DNA of 64,000 nucleotides from Mesorhizobium sp. Root102 (lineage in GTDB: Bacteria > Pseudomonadota > Alphaproteobacteria > Rhizobiales > Rhizobiaceae): the NCBI RefSeq assembly GCF_001425625.1, contig NZ_LMCP01000047.1, forward strand, positions 124,001 to 188,000, in the 5' to 3' direction. A program made the position numbers and the translations under genes. Of this stretch, positions 25,649-33,044 are shown piece by piece. Under the pieces are notes generated by a model. The model ran no database searches. It saw only the letters and a list, made by a program, of their open reading frames with translations, and had not been told where the DNA came from. How positions within the stretch are numbered: the first letter of the stretch is position 1; every line of letters begins with the position of its first letter.

Positions 25649-26151
25649 GATAATCTCCCACGATCGCGTCCCCGGTTGCCGATCCTCGCCATTCGCTTGC
25701 CAATTGCAACCCCCGTTTGCAGCCCTTTCAGCCGGAAACGGTGCCTGCGGCCGTGGTCGGCGTCTGCTTCCTGGGCCACCTCGACATCTGGCCTATTCGT
25801 GGCCCGGCTCTGGCCGATGACCCGGCCGGCAAGCAAGCCTATGCCGTGCCGATCGATGCTCAGGTTAGTCGATCCATGCGTCGGGATGCGCCAGTGCGGC
25901 GGCCCGCGGCGCTATCTTGCAACCATCACGTTTCCGTGCGATAAATTCCGTGTTCGGGCATTTGCGACCCGGAGAGCGGAACGTTTTGGACGACCTTTCC
26001 CCGATACTGTGAATCTCTGACGGCCCCGTTTTCGGCGGGGGGTTTGACCATGCGCCAATGCATGACTGCCGAAGCAACCACCGGGAACTGCCCTTTGCGC
26101 CAGGCGGCGGGCAGGACCACCAAAGACTGAACGGGTGAAGGAGTTTCCCCA
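25649..26151. other. Long noncoding region upstream of a csp gene
   Basis: About 500 bases without a supported gene. It contains the promoter of the Kazal lipoprotein on one side and, from about 25940, sequence shared with the region before the csp gene at 26692 (see 25943-25975). A CCCCG/CGGGG hairpin occurs near 26027-26043. The region is long enough to include an mRNA leader of nearly 200 bases. Confidence 0.4.
25943..25975 (+). promoter_or_regulatory. Conserved hairpin motif upstream of csp gene 26152
   Basis: AAATTCCGTGTTCGGGCATT followed by TGCGACCCGGAGA parallels the motif at 26630-26668 upstream of the next csp gene. Both have a GGG...CCC stem and the shared loop CATTTGC. A thermosensitive or Csp-binding leader element is a plausible but untested role. 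Confidence 0.4.
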
Positions 26152-26364
26152 ATGGCCCAGACCGGCACCGTTAAATTCTTCAACGCGACCAAAGGCTTCG
26201 GTTTCATCACGCCCGATGGTGGCGCCAAGGACGTGTTCGTCCATATTTCCGCGATCGAGGCTTCGGGCCTGCGCACGCTCGTCGACGGCCAGAAGGTCAC
26301 CTTCGACGTCGAGCCGGACCGCATGGGCAAGGGCCCCAAGGCCGTCAACCTCCGCGCTGCCTGA
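26152..26364 (+). CDS. Cold-shock protein, tandem paralogue 1
   Basis: A 70-residue cold-shock domain: MAQTGTVKFFNATKGFGFIT, KDVFVHISAIEASGLRTLVD. RNP1 (KGFGFI) and RNP2 (VFVHIS) are intact. GAAGGAG precedes the ATG. It shares most of its sequence with the gene at 26692, and both end PKAVNL plus a short tail, so they arose by tandem duplication. Expected to act as a nucleic-acid chaperone. Confidence 0.96.
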   Translation: MAQTGTVKFFNATKGFGFITPDGGAKDVFVHISAIEASGLRTLVDGQKVTFDVEPDRMGKGPKAVNLRAA

Positions 26365-26448
26365 GCCATCGGCACGCCGCACGTCTTTCGGACGCGCGAC
26401 GGAGGCTCCAATGCCTGAACCTGGCTTGGAGAGGGATTTGAATTTTGG

Positions 26449-26479
26449 AAAGGCGCGGCGATCTTCGTCGCGCCTTTTT
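26449..26479 (+). terminator. Rho-independent terminator after csp 26152
   Basis: AAAGGCGCG and CGCGCCTTTTT flank an 11-base loop; the stem ends in five T on the plus strand. It lies 85 bases after the csp stop, the same distance as the terminator after the csp at 23765. Confidence 0.82.
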
Positions 26480-26499
26480 CGTACCGAAAAAGCAGACCA

Positions 26500-26588
26500 A
26501 TGCATATCGCCCGAAAGTGGTCCCGGGTTTGGGGGAACGTTACGCATGAAAACAAAGAACTAAAGCGAGTCGCGAGGCGCTTCAGGTG
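26500..26588. repeat. RIME-like palindromic element, partial
   Basis: ATGCATATCGCCCGAAAG and GAACGTTACGCAT form imperfect arms around CCCGGGTTTGGG, followed by AAAACAAAGAACTAAAGCG. The same order (palindrome, AAAACAAAGA-CTAAAGCG, second palindrome) occurs at 42183-42286, where the second palindrome is complete; here it is degenerate. The two-palindrome layout recalls rhizobial intergenic mosaic elements (RIME). Confidence 0.65.
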
Positions 26589-26629
26589 CCCGCAAAACTT
26601 TCTCTTGCCGATGACGCTAAAATAAAGGA

Positions 26630-26668
26630 CAAATTTCCGCTCGGGCATTTGCCGGCCCGAGACTGGAG
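26630..26668 (+). promoter_or_regulatory. Conserved hairpin motif upstream of csp gene 26692
   Basis: AAATTTCCG then CTCGGGC (26640-26646) pairing with GCCCGAG (26655-26661). It lies about 30 bases before the start codon, whereas the related motif before csp 26152 lies about 180 bases upstream. Confidence 0.45.
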
Positions 26669-26691
26669 TTTATGGGACAAAGGAGCTTCCC

Positions 26692-26904
26692 ATGCCGCAG
26701 ACCGGCACCGTCAAATTCTTCAACCATGCCAAGGGCTTCGGCTTCATCACGCCCGATGATGGCGCGAAGGATGTTTTCGTCCATATTTCAGCCGTGCAGG
26801 CGTCCGGTCTTCCCGGTCTCGAGGATGGCCAGAAAGTGTCATTCGACACCGAGCCGGACAAGCGCGGCAAGGGTCCGAAAGCCGTCAACCTGTCGGTCGG
26901 CTGA
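26692..26904 (+). CDS. Cold-shock protein, tandem paralogue 2
   Basis: A 70-residue cold-shock domain: MPQTGTVKFFNHAKGFGFIT, KDVFVHISAVQASGLPGLED. RNP1 and RNP2 are intact. AAAGGAGC precedes the ATG in a leader very similar to that of csp 26152. It is separated from it by a terminator and a palindromic element, so each copy is probably transcribed independently. Confidence 0.96.
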   Translation: MPQTGTVKFFNHAKGFGFITPDDGAKDVFVHISAVQASGLPGLEDGQKVSFDTEPDKRGKGPKAVNLSVG

Positions 26905-27088
26905 GCCAGCTTCAGACCGGCTGCGGCGGGCAGTTTCGCCTCTCGAGAGCGTGTGATCTTTGACGTCTGTTTTGAATAAACACGTCGAAATCCGTTCAGC
27001 CCCCGTTCAGCCACGGTCGCATATTAGCCTTTGGTAAAGCCGGACCGCACCCCCCGAAACTGCACGGTCCGGCACGAAGGAGACCGAC

Positions 27089-27517
27089 ATGAACCGAATT
27101 TTCAAGACCGCCGTCCTGGCCGCTGCCGTGGCCGCCACCACGCTCGCAACCTTGCCCGCCGCAAACGCGCGTGACTGGCGCCATCACGGCCATCACGGCA
27201 ATGGCGATGCGATCGCCGCCGGCGTCCTCGGCCTCGCGGCCGGCGCGCTGATCGGTGGCGCGTTGGCCAATGACCGGCCGCCGCCCTACGCTGACCGCTA
27301 CTATGATGACGGTTACTCCGATCGTGACGTAGTGGTGCGCCCGGCCCCGGTCCGCCGCTACTATGCGGAGCCAAGGGTTGTCTACGCCGATCGTTATGCC
27401 GAGCCGTGGACGCGTGACTGGTACGAATACTGCTCGGACCGTTACCGCAGCTTCAATTCCCGTACCGGCACGTTCACCGGTAATGACGGTGAACAGCATT
27501 TCTGCACGACGAACTAA
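27089..27517 (+). CDS. BA14K-like secreted protein
   Basis: A 142-residue protein with a signal peptide (MNRIFKTAVLAAAVAATTLA, cleavage near ANA), a His-rich patch (RHHGHHGNGD), a glycine-zipper-like hydrophobic segment (AGVLGLAAGALIGGALA), a Tyr/Arg-rich middle, and a C-terminal BA14K block (WYEYCSDRYRSFNSRTGTFT, ending GEQHFC). In Brucella the 14-kDa family member is an immunoreactive lectin-like protein. In free-living rhizobia it is a common envelope protein. AAGGAG precedes ATG 27089. Confidence 0.88.
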   Translation: MNRIFKTAVLAAAVAATTLATLPAANARDWRHHGHHGNGDAIAAGVLGLAAGALIGGALANDRPPPYADRYYDDGYSDRDVVVRPAPVRRYYAEPRVVYADRYAEPWTRDWYEYCSDRYRSFNSRTGTFTGNDGEQHFCTTN

Positions 27518-27542
27518 GACCAAGGGCTTCCCTGCCCCAAAC

Positions 27543-27576
27543 AAAAAGCGCTGACCGCGAGGCCGGCGCTTTTTGT
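27543..27576 (+). terminator. Rho-independent terminator after the BA14K gene
   Basis: AAAAAGCGC and GCGCTTTTTG flank a GC-rich loop. The plus-strand copy ends in five T; A-rich sequence on the other arm means it could also work for minus-strand transcripts. Confidence 0.8.
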
Positions 27577-27627
27577 TATTGAGCCCCCGATTTCGATCGG
27601 TCGTTAGGAGCGCCAAGACGTGTTGAG

Positions 27628-27743
27628 ATTCAGGCCAGGCCGAGCCGAAAATGGGTTTCCGAGAACCGGAGCGGAGCGTACTTAAAGTACGTGAGCACCG
27701 GAAGCGCAGGAAGCCGCCGTTTGCAGGCCGGCCTCACCTGAAT
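27628..27743. repeat. Structured palindromic intergenic element, copy 2
   Basis: ATTCAGG (27628) pairs with CCTGAAT (27737-27743), continuing into AGGCC/GGCC. The core CGAGAACCGGAGCGGAGCGT, hairpin CGTAC-TTAAA-GTACG, GTGAGCACCGGAAGCGC and CGTTTGCAGG corresponds to copy 1 at 335-501, which has a GGACC/GGTCC hairpin at the same place and an extra hairpin. It lies 11 bases beyond the stop of the minus-strand hydrolase gene. Confidence 0.7.
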
Positions 27744-27754
27744 ATCAGCACCGT

Positions 27755-28393
27755 CTACACCAGGAACGGATTGGTCCGCCGTTCCTCGCCAAAACGTCCG
27801 CCGGGACCGTGGCCACAGATGAAGCCGATGTCGTCGCCGAGCGGCAGGAGCTTGCCCTTGATCGAGGCGATCAGCGCCGCGTGGTCGCCGCCCGGCAGGT
27901 CGGTGCGGCCGATCGAACCGCGAAACAGCACGTCGCCGACATGGGCAAACTTGGCCGCGCGGTTGTAGTAGACGACATGGCCGGGCGCATGGCCGGGACA
28001 GTGCAGCACCTCGAACACATGGCTGCCGAACGACACGGTCTCGCCTTCGGTCAGGAACCGGTCGGGCACGCAGTTGCGCGCGCCGGCGATGCCGTAGCGT
28101 TTGCCCTGGGCTTCCAGATTGTCGAGCAGCGACTTGTCGGCCTCGTGCGGGCCGATGATCTCGACGCCGAGCGCCTCCTTCAGTTCCATGGCGCCGCCGG
28201 CATGGTCGATATGGCCATGCGTTATCCAGATCGCCCCGGCTGATATCGCATTGTCCTTCAGCGCCGCCAGCACCTTGTCGATGTCGCCGCCCGGATCGAC
28301 GACGACACCGTGCTTGTCGTCCATGTCGAACAGGATGGTGCAATTCTGCTGAAACGGTGTGACCGGCACGATGCCGGCATTGAGCTGACCCAT
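27755..28393 (-). CDS. MBL-fold metallohydrolase (YcbL/glyoxalase II-like)
   Basis: A 212-residue cytosolic protein. The zinc motif THGHIDHAGG (HxHxDH), HCPGHAPGHVVYY, GDVLFRGSIGRTDLPGGDHA and CGHGPGGRFGEERRTNPF match the glyoxalase II-related, YcbL-type branch rather than true GloB (the substrate-binding domain is absent). Such enzymes hydrolyse thioesters in vitro; the natural substrate is unknown. ATG 28393 starts MGQLNAGIVPVTPFQQNCTI, a family-typical N terminus. Transcribed alone. Confidence 0.92.
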   Translation of the reverse strand: MGQLNAGIVPVTPFQQNCTILFDMDDKHGVVVDPGGDIDKVLAALKDNAISAGAIWITHGHIDHAGGAMELKEALGVEIIGPHEADKSLLDNLEAQGKRYGIAGARNCVPDRFLTEGETVSFGSHVFEVLHCPGHAPGHVVYYNRAAKFAHVGDVLFRGSIGRTDLPGGDHAALIASIKGKLLPLGDDIGFICGHGPGGRFGEERRTNPFLV

Positions 28394-28484
28394 GATCGTC
28401 CTTTCGCTACGCCAGCGGTGATGTAGAGGCGCGGGCGAAGGGCGTCCACCCCCGAAAGACGAACAGTCAGTAGGTCTGAAACGG

Positions 28485-28510
28485 AAATGGGCGGCCGAAG
28501 CCGCCCATTT
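28485..28510. terminator. Strong hairpin, weak-T terminator
   Basis: AAATGGGCGGC-CGAA-GCCGCCCATTT is a perfect 11-base-pair stem, 20 bases after the stop of the minus-strand gene at 28530-28847. T-tracts on either side are short, so it may terminate inefficiently or protect mRNA ends. Confidence 0.6.
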
Positions 28511-28529
28511 GAAAAGCCCGAATGGCCGC

Positions 28530-28847
28530 TTACTTCTTCATGGCGCCCATGACCGCGCCGAGAATGCCGGTCAGGATCGCGCCGCCGCCGGCGCCGCCGA
28601 CAATGTTGTTGAGGTTCAGCGCGCTGCCGAGACCGCTCGTTGCTGCTGCCGCAGCCGCCGGATCGACCGCGCCGCCGCCCAGCAGGCTGCCGAGGATCGC
28701 CGCACCGCCCACGCCGCCAATGGCTCCGCCCAGGATTTTGGGGAGCTGACCCATCGCCGCCGTCTTGAGCGCCGCACCGATCGCCTGACCACCGATGACG
28801 CCAGCAATCACCTGTATGATGATCGGAAGAAGCGTGTTCATGTCCAT
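28530..28847 (-). CDS. Glycine-zipper-rich small membrane protein
   Basis: ATG 28847 (MDMNTLLPIIIQVIAGVIGG) follows GGAGGGAC, an excellent ribosome-binding site. The 105-residue product is almost entirely Gly, Ala, Leu and Ile with repeated small-x3-small spacing (GGAIGGVGGAAILGSLLGGG, NNIVGGAGGGAILTGILGAV), a glycine-zipper pattern that packs membrane helices or forms oligomers. It ends MGAMKK. Function unknown; small proteins of this design are common in rhizobia. Confidence 0.75.
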   Translation of the reverse strand: MDMNTLLPIIIQVIAGVIGGQAIGAALKTAAMGQLPKILGGAIGGVGGAAILGSLLGGGAVDPAAAAAATSGLGSALNLNNIVGGAGGGAILTGILGAVMGAMKK

Positions 28848-28935
28848 ATGATTAGTCCCTCCATAGCTGCCAGCCTCCCGGGCCGACAGGATCATGAGAC
28901 GCCGAATTGGACGAAAGTCAAATGCAGAAACGCTG

Positions 28936-28966
28936 AAATAAAAGGGGCGGCCCGAAAACCGCCCCT
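28936..28966 (-). terminator. Rho-independent terminator of ilvE
   Basis: On the minus strand GGGGCGG-TTTTCGGG-CCGCCCC is followed by TTTTATTT, about 26 bases after the ilvE stop. Confidence 0.85.
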
Positions 28967-28992
28967 GCTTGCTCGAAAAGCTGTGACTATCG

Positions 28993-29886
28993 TTATTCTG
29001 CGGCGATCGCGTGCTTGGGCTGAACGGCGGCAGAATAGTCATTCATTAGGTTTTTGGCGATTTCACCGACCTCGAATCGGTAAGGTCCGATCTCCGAAAC
29101 CGGCGTTACTTCCGCTGCAGTTCCGGTCAGGAAGCATTGCTCGAAGCCCTCGAGTTCTTCCGGCAGGATGGCGCGCTCGATCACCTCCAGACCGCGATCC
29201 TTGGCCAAGCCAATGACCGTGCGGCGGGTGATACCGTCGAGGAAGCAGTCGGGCTTGGGCGTGTGGATCTTGCCCTCCTTGACGAAGAAGATGTTGGCGC
29301 CGGTCGCTTCCGCGACCTGGCCACGCCAGTCGAGCATCATGGCGTCGGCATAGCCCTTGGCCTCGGCGGCATGCTTGGACATGGTGCAGATCATGTAGAG
29401 GCCGGCGGCCTTCGACTTGGAAGGCGCGGTGCGCGGGTCGGGCCGGCGCCATTCCGCCACATCGAGGCGGATGCCTTTCAGCTTCTGCGCGGGATCGAAA
29501 TAGCTCGGCCATTGCCAGATGGCGATGGCGCAGTTGATGCGGTTGTTCTGCGCCGAAACGCCCATCTGTTCGCTGCCGCGCCAGGCGATCGGCCGGACAT
29601 AGGCGTCCTGGAAACCCTGCCTCTTCAGAAGCGTGGAGGAGGCGTCGTTGAGCTCCGCCACCGAATAGGGAATCTTGAAGCCGAGCAGGCGCGCCGAGTC
29701 ATGCAGGCGCTCGGTGTGTTCGTTGAGCTTGAAGATCTCGCCGCCATAGGCGCGCTCGCCCTCGAAGACGGCGCTGGCGTAATGCAGGCCATGGGTCAGC
29801 ACATGGATCTTGGCGTCACCCCATTGGACGAATTCGCCGTTCATCCAGATGAAACCATCCAGTTGGTCGAAGGGAACGGATGCCAT
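28993..29886 (-). CDS. ilvE: Branched-chain amino acid aminotransferase
   Basis: Catalyses the last step of Val, Leu and Ile synthesis, moving an amino group from glutamate to the 2-oxo acid with PLP. The 297-residue product from ATG 29886 (GGAGGTT upstream) matches the class IV aminotransferase fold: LTHGLHYASAVFEGERAYGG, the PLP lysine K159 in SKAAGLYM, AMMLDWRGQVAEATGANIFF, and LDGITRRTVIGLA. Length and motifs are typical of BCAT rather than D-amino-acid transaminase. It is divergent from the MarR regulator at 30134, across 247 bases, and could be influenced by it. Confidence 0.95.
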   Translation of the reverse strand: MASVPFDQLDGFIWMNGEFVQWGDAKIHVLTHGLHYASAVFEGERAYGGEIFKLNEHTERLHDSARLLGFKIPYSVAELNDASSTLLKRQGFQDAYVRPIAWRGSEQMGVSAQNNRINCAIAIWQWPSYFDPAQKLKGIRLDVAEWRRPDPRTAPSKSKAAGLYMICTMSKHAAEAKGYADAMMLDWRGQVAEATGANIFFVKEGKIHTPKPDCFLDGITRRTVIGLAKDRGLEVIERAILPEELEGFEQCFLTGTAAEVTPVSEIGPYRFEVGEIAKNLMNDYSAAVQPKHAIAAE

Positions 29887-30087
29887 GGTAACCTCCCGCG
29901 GGCGGCAGCCCGCATAGTGTTGTATCGTTGGTGTTTCGTGTCGGCCGCCCAAAGCGGCTTTTATGCTGGAGCGTAGGCGGATAATTGCGCTCTGGCAAAC
30001 TCAGGAAGTTCCGGAAAAACCGCCTTCCCTTGCCTTTTCGTTCGCAATCCGCCCAAAAGCTTGTCAAAAATTACCATTGCAGGGAAA

Positions 30088-30110
30088 TTACGTCAATAGT
30101 ACTGACATAA
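30088..30110. promoter_or_regulatory. Inverted repeat in the ilvE-marR intergenic region
   Basis: TTACGTCA (30088-30095) and TGACATAA (30103-30110) form a near-perfect dyad with a 7-base spacer, 23 bases before the MarR gene. A MarR-type dimer binding its own promoter is the obvious candidate ligand. Confidence 0.5.
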
Positions 30111-30133
30111 TCTCTCTTTCCCACGGAGAAATG

Positions 30134-30667
30134 ATGACGGATCGAAGCCACGCAGCCGGGAAACCGATCAGGACCGCGATGTCAGACGAGGACGGCATCG
30201 ACTTCGCCATCATCGAGCTACTCTTCTTCGCCTATCGTGACTTCACCTCCGATCCGGATCAGATCCTGGCTGATTACGGTTTCGGCCGTGCCCACCACCG
30301 GGTGCTGCATTTCGTCAACCGCAGGCCGGGCCTGACGGTCGCCGAACTGCTCGACGTGCTGAAGATCACCAAGCAGAGCCTGGCCCGCGTGCTCAAGCAA
30401 TTGATCGACACCGACCATGTCGTGCAGTTGCAAGGTCCGCGCGACCGCCGCCAGCGCGAGCTCTATCCGACGGCCAAGGGCCGCGCGCTGGCGCTGGCGC
30501 TGGCGCGGCCACAGTCGCGCCGCATCCATGCTGCATTGGGAGATTCCGGAATAACCGAACGGACCTTGGTGGAACGGTTCCTCGAAGCGATGGTCAATCC
30601 GGAACTGAGGGCGCAGATCGACGTTGGATCCGCAGAAATGTCAGGGAAAAGCCATGGAGAGCACTGA
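30134..30667 (+). CDS. petP: MarR family transcriptional regulator, PetP-like
   Basis: Start chosen at the second of two adjacent ATGs (30134) for spacing from ACGGAGAA. The 177-residue winged-helix protein has LFFAYRDFTSDPDQILADYG, RAHHRVLHFVNRRPGLTVAE, the recognition helix KITKQSLARVLKQLIDTDHV and the wing GPRDRRQRELYPTAKGRALA. It overlaps the OmpR-type gene by 14 bases. In Rhodobacter capsulatus a MarR gene (petP) is similarly followed by the response regulator petR, which is needed for cytochrome bc1 expression; the symbol is given by this gene order and is tentative. Confidence 0.82.
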   Translation: MTDRSHAAGKPIRTAMSDEDGIDFAIIELLFFAYRDFTSDPDQILADYGFGRAHHRVLHFVNRRPGLTVAELLDVLKITKQSLARVLKQLIDTDHVVQLQGPRDRRQRELYPTAKGRALALALARPQSRRIHAALGDSGITERTLVERFLEAMVNPELRAQIDVGSAEMSGKSHGEH

Positions 30668-31373
30668 ACGGGTCGATCACACGGCCGCGCCGGACGACGA
30701 CGCGCCGCATCTGCTCGTCGTCGACGACGACACACGCATTCGCAATCTTCTCAAGCAGTATCTGACCGAAAACGGCTTTCGTGTCACCGTCGCCGGCAAT
30801 GCCGGCGAAGCCAGGCGCAAGCTTGCTGGCCTCGACTTCGACCTTCTGGTGCTCGACGTCATGATGCCCGGCGAGACGGGCGTAGACTTGACCAAGTCGC
30901 TGCGCGCCGAAAAGAACGTACCGATCCTGATGCTGACGGCGCTGTCGGAGACTGACAGCCGCATCAGCGGGCTGGAGGCTGGCGCCGACGACTATCTGCC
31001 AAAACCCTTCGATCCGCGCGAGCTGATCCTGCGCATCAACAACATCCTGCGCCGTGGTGGCCCGGCGACCACGCCCAAGGTCGAGCAGTTGGTCTTCGGC
31101 CCCTACACCTTCCAGATCGCCAGGCGCGAATTGAAGCGTGGTGGCGAGGCGCTGAAGCTGACCGACCGCGAGCAGGAGATCCTTGCGATCTTCGCCGCGC
31201 GGGCAGGCGAGACGATACCCCGCCACGAGCTTGTCGGCGACGATTCGGAAGTCGGCGAGCGCACCATCGACGTCCAGATCAACAGGCTGCGCCGCAAGAT
31301 CGAGCGCGATCCGTCCAATCCGGTCTGGCTGCAGACCGTACGTGGTATTGGGTATCGGCTCAGCGTGGAATAG
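30654..31373 (+). CDS. petR: OmpR family response regulator, PetR-like
   Basis: A 239-residue two-domain regulator. The receiver (residues 19-135) has the acidic pocket LLVVDDD, phospho-acceptor D68 (LLVLDVMMPGE), T95-region LTALSET and K in YLPKPFDPREL. The DNA-binding domain (about 150-239) is a winged helix (LTDREQEILAIFAARAGETI, ERTIDVQINRLRRKIERDPS, WLQTVRGIGYRLSVE). It starts inside the MarR gene and is followed 49 bases later by the histidine kinase, which presumably phosphorylates it. The petR assignment rests on the MarR-RR order; the petABC targets lie about 27 kb away in this window. Confidence 0.88.
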   Translation: MESTERVDHTAAPDDDAPHLLVVDDDTRIRNLLKQYLTENGFRVTVAGNAGEARRKLAGLDFDLLVLDVMMPGETGVDLTKSLRAEKNVPILMLTALSETDSRISGLEAGADDYLPKPFDPRELILRINNILRRGGPATTPKVEQLVFGPYTFQIARRELKRGGEALKLTDREQEILAIFAARAGETIPRHELVGDDSEVGERTIDVQINRLRRKIERDPSNPVWLQTVRGIGYRLSVE

Positions 31374-31422
31374 AATGCCGCCTGCGGCCGGCTGAACGGC
31401 TGCGGGCAAGCGATAAGAGCGA

Positions 31423-32838
31423 ATGGCAACCACGGAACTGGAACAGCCGGGCAATGGCGGCTTGAGCGCACGCGCCACGCGGACGCTAAAGGCGGTGCCG
31501 CGCGCCTGGAACCGTTTCTGGCGCTTGGTCTCGCTCTACATGCCCAAGCGGCTCTATGCCCGCTCGCTGATCATCGTCATCGCGCCGATGATCCTGCTGC
31601 AATCGGTCGTCGCCTTCGTCTTCATGGAACGCCATTGGGCAACCGTGACGCAGCGCCTGTCGCAGGCCACCGTGCGCGACATCGCCGCCATCATCGACCT
31701 GATCGAGACCTATCCGCACGACGCCGACTACACCAGCATCATCCGCATCGCCCAGGACCGCATGCAGTTGAAGGTTGACCTGCTGCCGCCCGACCCCTTG
31801 CCGCCGCCAGGACCCAAACCCTTCTTCTCGATTCTCGACGACGTTCTTTCGTCCGAGATCACGCGCCAGATCAACCGCCCGTTCTGGATCGACACGGTCG
31901 GCAATTCCAACATCGTCGAGGTGCGCGTCCAGCTTGAGAACAAGGTGCTGCGCGTGTTCGTGCGCCGCAGCCAGGCCTATGCCTCCAACACCCACATCTT
32001 CCTGATCTGGATGGTCGGCACCTCGCTGGTGCTCCTGATGATCGCCATTCCCTTCCTGCGCAACCAGATCCGGCCGATCCTGATGCTTGCCGAAGCCGCC
32101 GAAAGCTTCGGCAAGGGCAGGCCGATGCCGCGCGATTTCCGGCCGCGCGGCGCCGAGGAGGTCCGCCGCGCCGGCTTTGCCTTCATGCAGATGCGCGAGC
32201 GCATCGAACGCCAGATCGAGCAGCGCACCGCCATGCTCACCGGTGTCAGCCATGACCTGCGAACCATCCTCACCCGCTTCAAGCTGCAGCTTGCGCTTTC
32301 TGGCGGCAAGGCCGAGACCAAGGCGGCGCTCGACCAGGACATCGACGACATGCAGTCGATGCTCGAAGGCTATCTCGCCTTTGCCCGTGGCGAGGCTTCG
32401 GAAGACGCCGGACGGTTCGATCTCGAGGCCTATTTCGAGAAACTCGACGAGGAAGCCAGGCTGCGCAAGCGCAAGCTGTCGACGACGCTTGCCGGCGACC
32501 CCGATGTCCATGTGCGGCCGAACGCCTTCGCCCGGCTGATGTCCAACGTCATCGGCAACGCCTTCCGCTATGCCTCGACGGTGGAGGTCAACGCCAGCCA
32601 TGGCCGCGGCTCGCTTCTGGTCACCATCGACGACGATGGTCCGGGCATTCCCCCCGACCGGCGCGAAGACGTGTTCAAGCCGTTCGTGCGGCTCGACGAG
32701 GCCCGCAACCTCGATGCCAGCGGCACCGGGCTCGGCCTGTCGATTGCCCGCGACATAGCCCGCAGCCATGGCGGCGACATCACCCTCGACGACAGCCCGC
32801 TCGGCGGGCTTCGCGCCGTCATCAAGGTTCCTGCATAG
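31423..32838 (+). CDS. EnvZ-like sensor histidine kinase
   Basis: A 471-residue inner-membrane kinase: TM1 about residues 48-68 (LIIVIAPMILLQSVVAFVF), a periplasmic domain of about 125 residues, TM2 near 190-210 (IFLIWMVGTSLVLLMIAIPF), HAMP, then the dimerisation domain with H277 in GVSHDLRTILTRFKLQLAL and an ATP-binding domain with N-box (MSNVIGNAFRYA), DDDGPGIPP and GTGLGLSIARDIARSHGG. The architecture is that of EnvZ. It completes a MarR-RR-HK operon and probably partners the regulator immediately upstream. Signal unknown. Confidence 0.93.
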   Translation: MATTELEQPGNGGLSARATRTLKAVPRAWNRFWRLVSLYMPKRLYARSLIIVIAPMILLQSVVAFVFMERHWATVTQRLSQATVRDIAAIIDLIETYPHDADYTSIIRIAQDRMQLKVDLLPPDPLPPPGPKPFFSILDDVLSSEITRQINRPFWIDTVGNSNIVEVRVQLENKVLRVFVRRSQAYASNTHIFLIWMVGTSLVLLMIAIPFLRNQIRPILMLAEAAESFGKGRPMPRDFRPRGAEEVRRAGFAFMQMRERIERQIEQRTAMLTGVSHDLRTILTRFKLQLALSGGKAETKAALDQDIDDMQSMLEGYLAFARGEASEDAGRFDLEAYFEKLDEEARLRKRKLSTTLAGDPDVHVRPNAFARLMSNVIGNAFRYASTVEVNASHGRGSLLVTIDDDGPGIPPDRREDVFKPFVRLDEARNLDASGTGLGLSIARDIARSHGGDITLDDSPLGGLRAVIKVPA

Positions 32839-33044
32839 TCGGCGCAGGACGGGCTTCATCCGCCCGTCATGAAACCATGGTCAAGAGCGCGCATGAAGCG
32901 CGCGACCTCAATTGATTCGGCCTTGCCGCCTCACTTCGATCCCGTGCCCGCCCGGGTGCGCTGGAGCGAAGCGCGGGCAGCGGGCTGGTCGCCGTTCCGG
33001 CATCGTCTCAAGGCAACCGCCGACCTTTCCTGCAAAGGGCCGCC

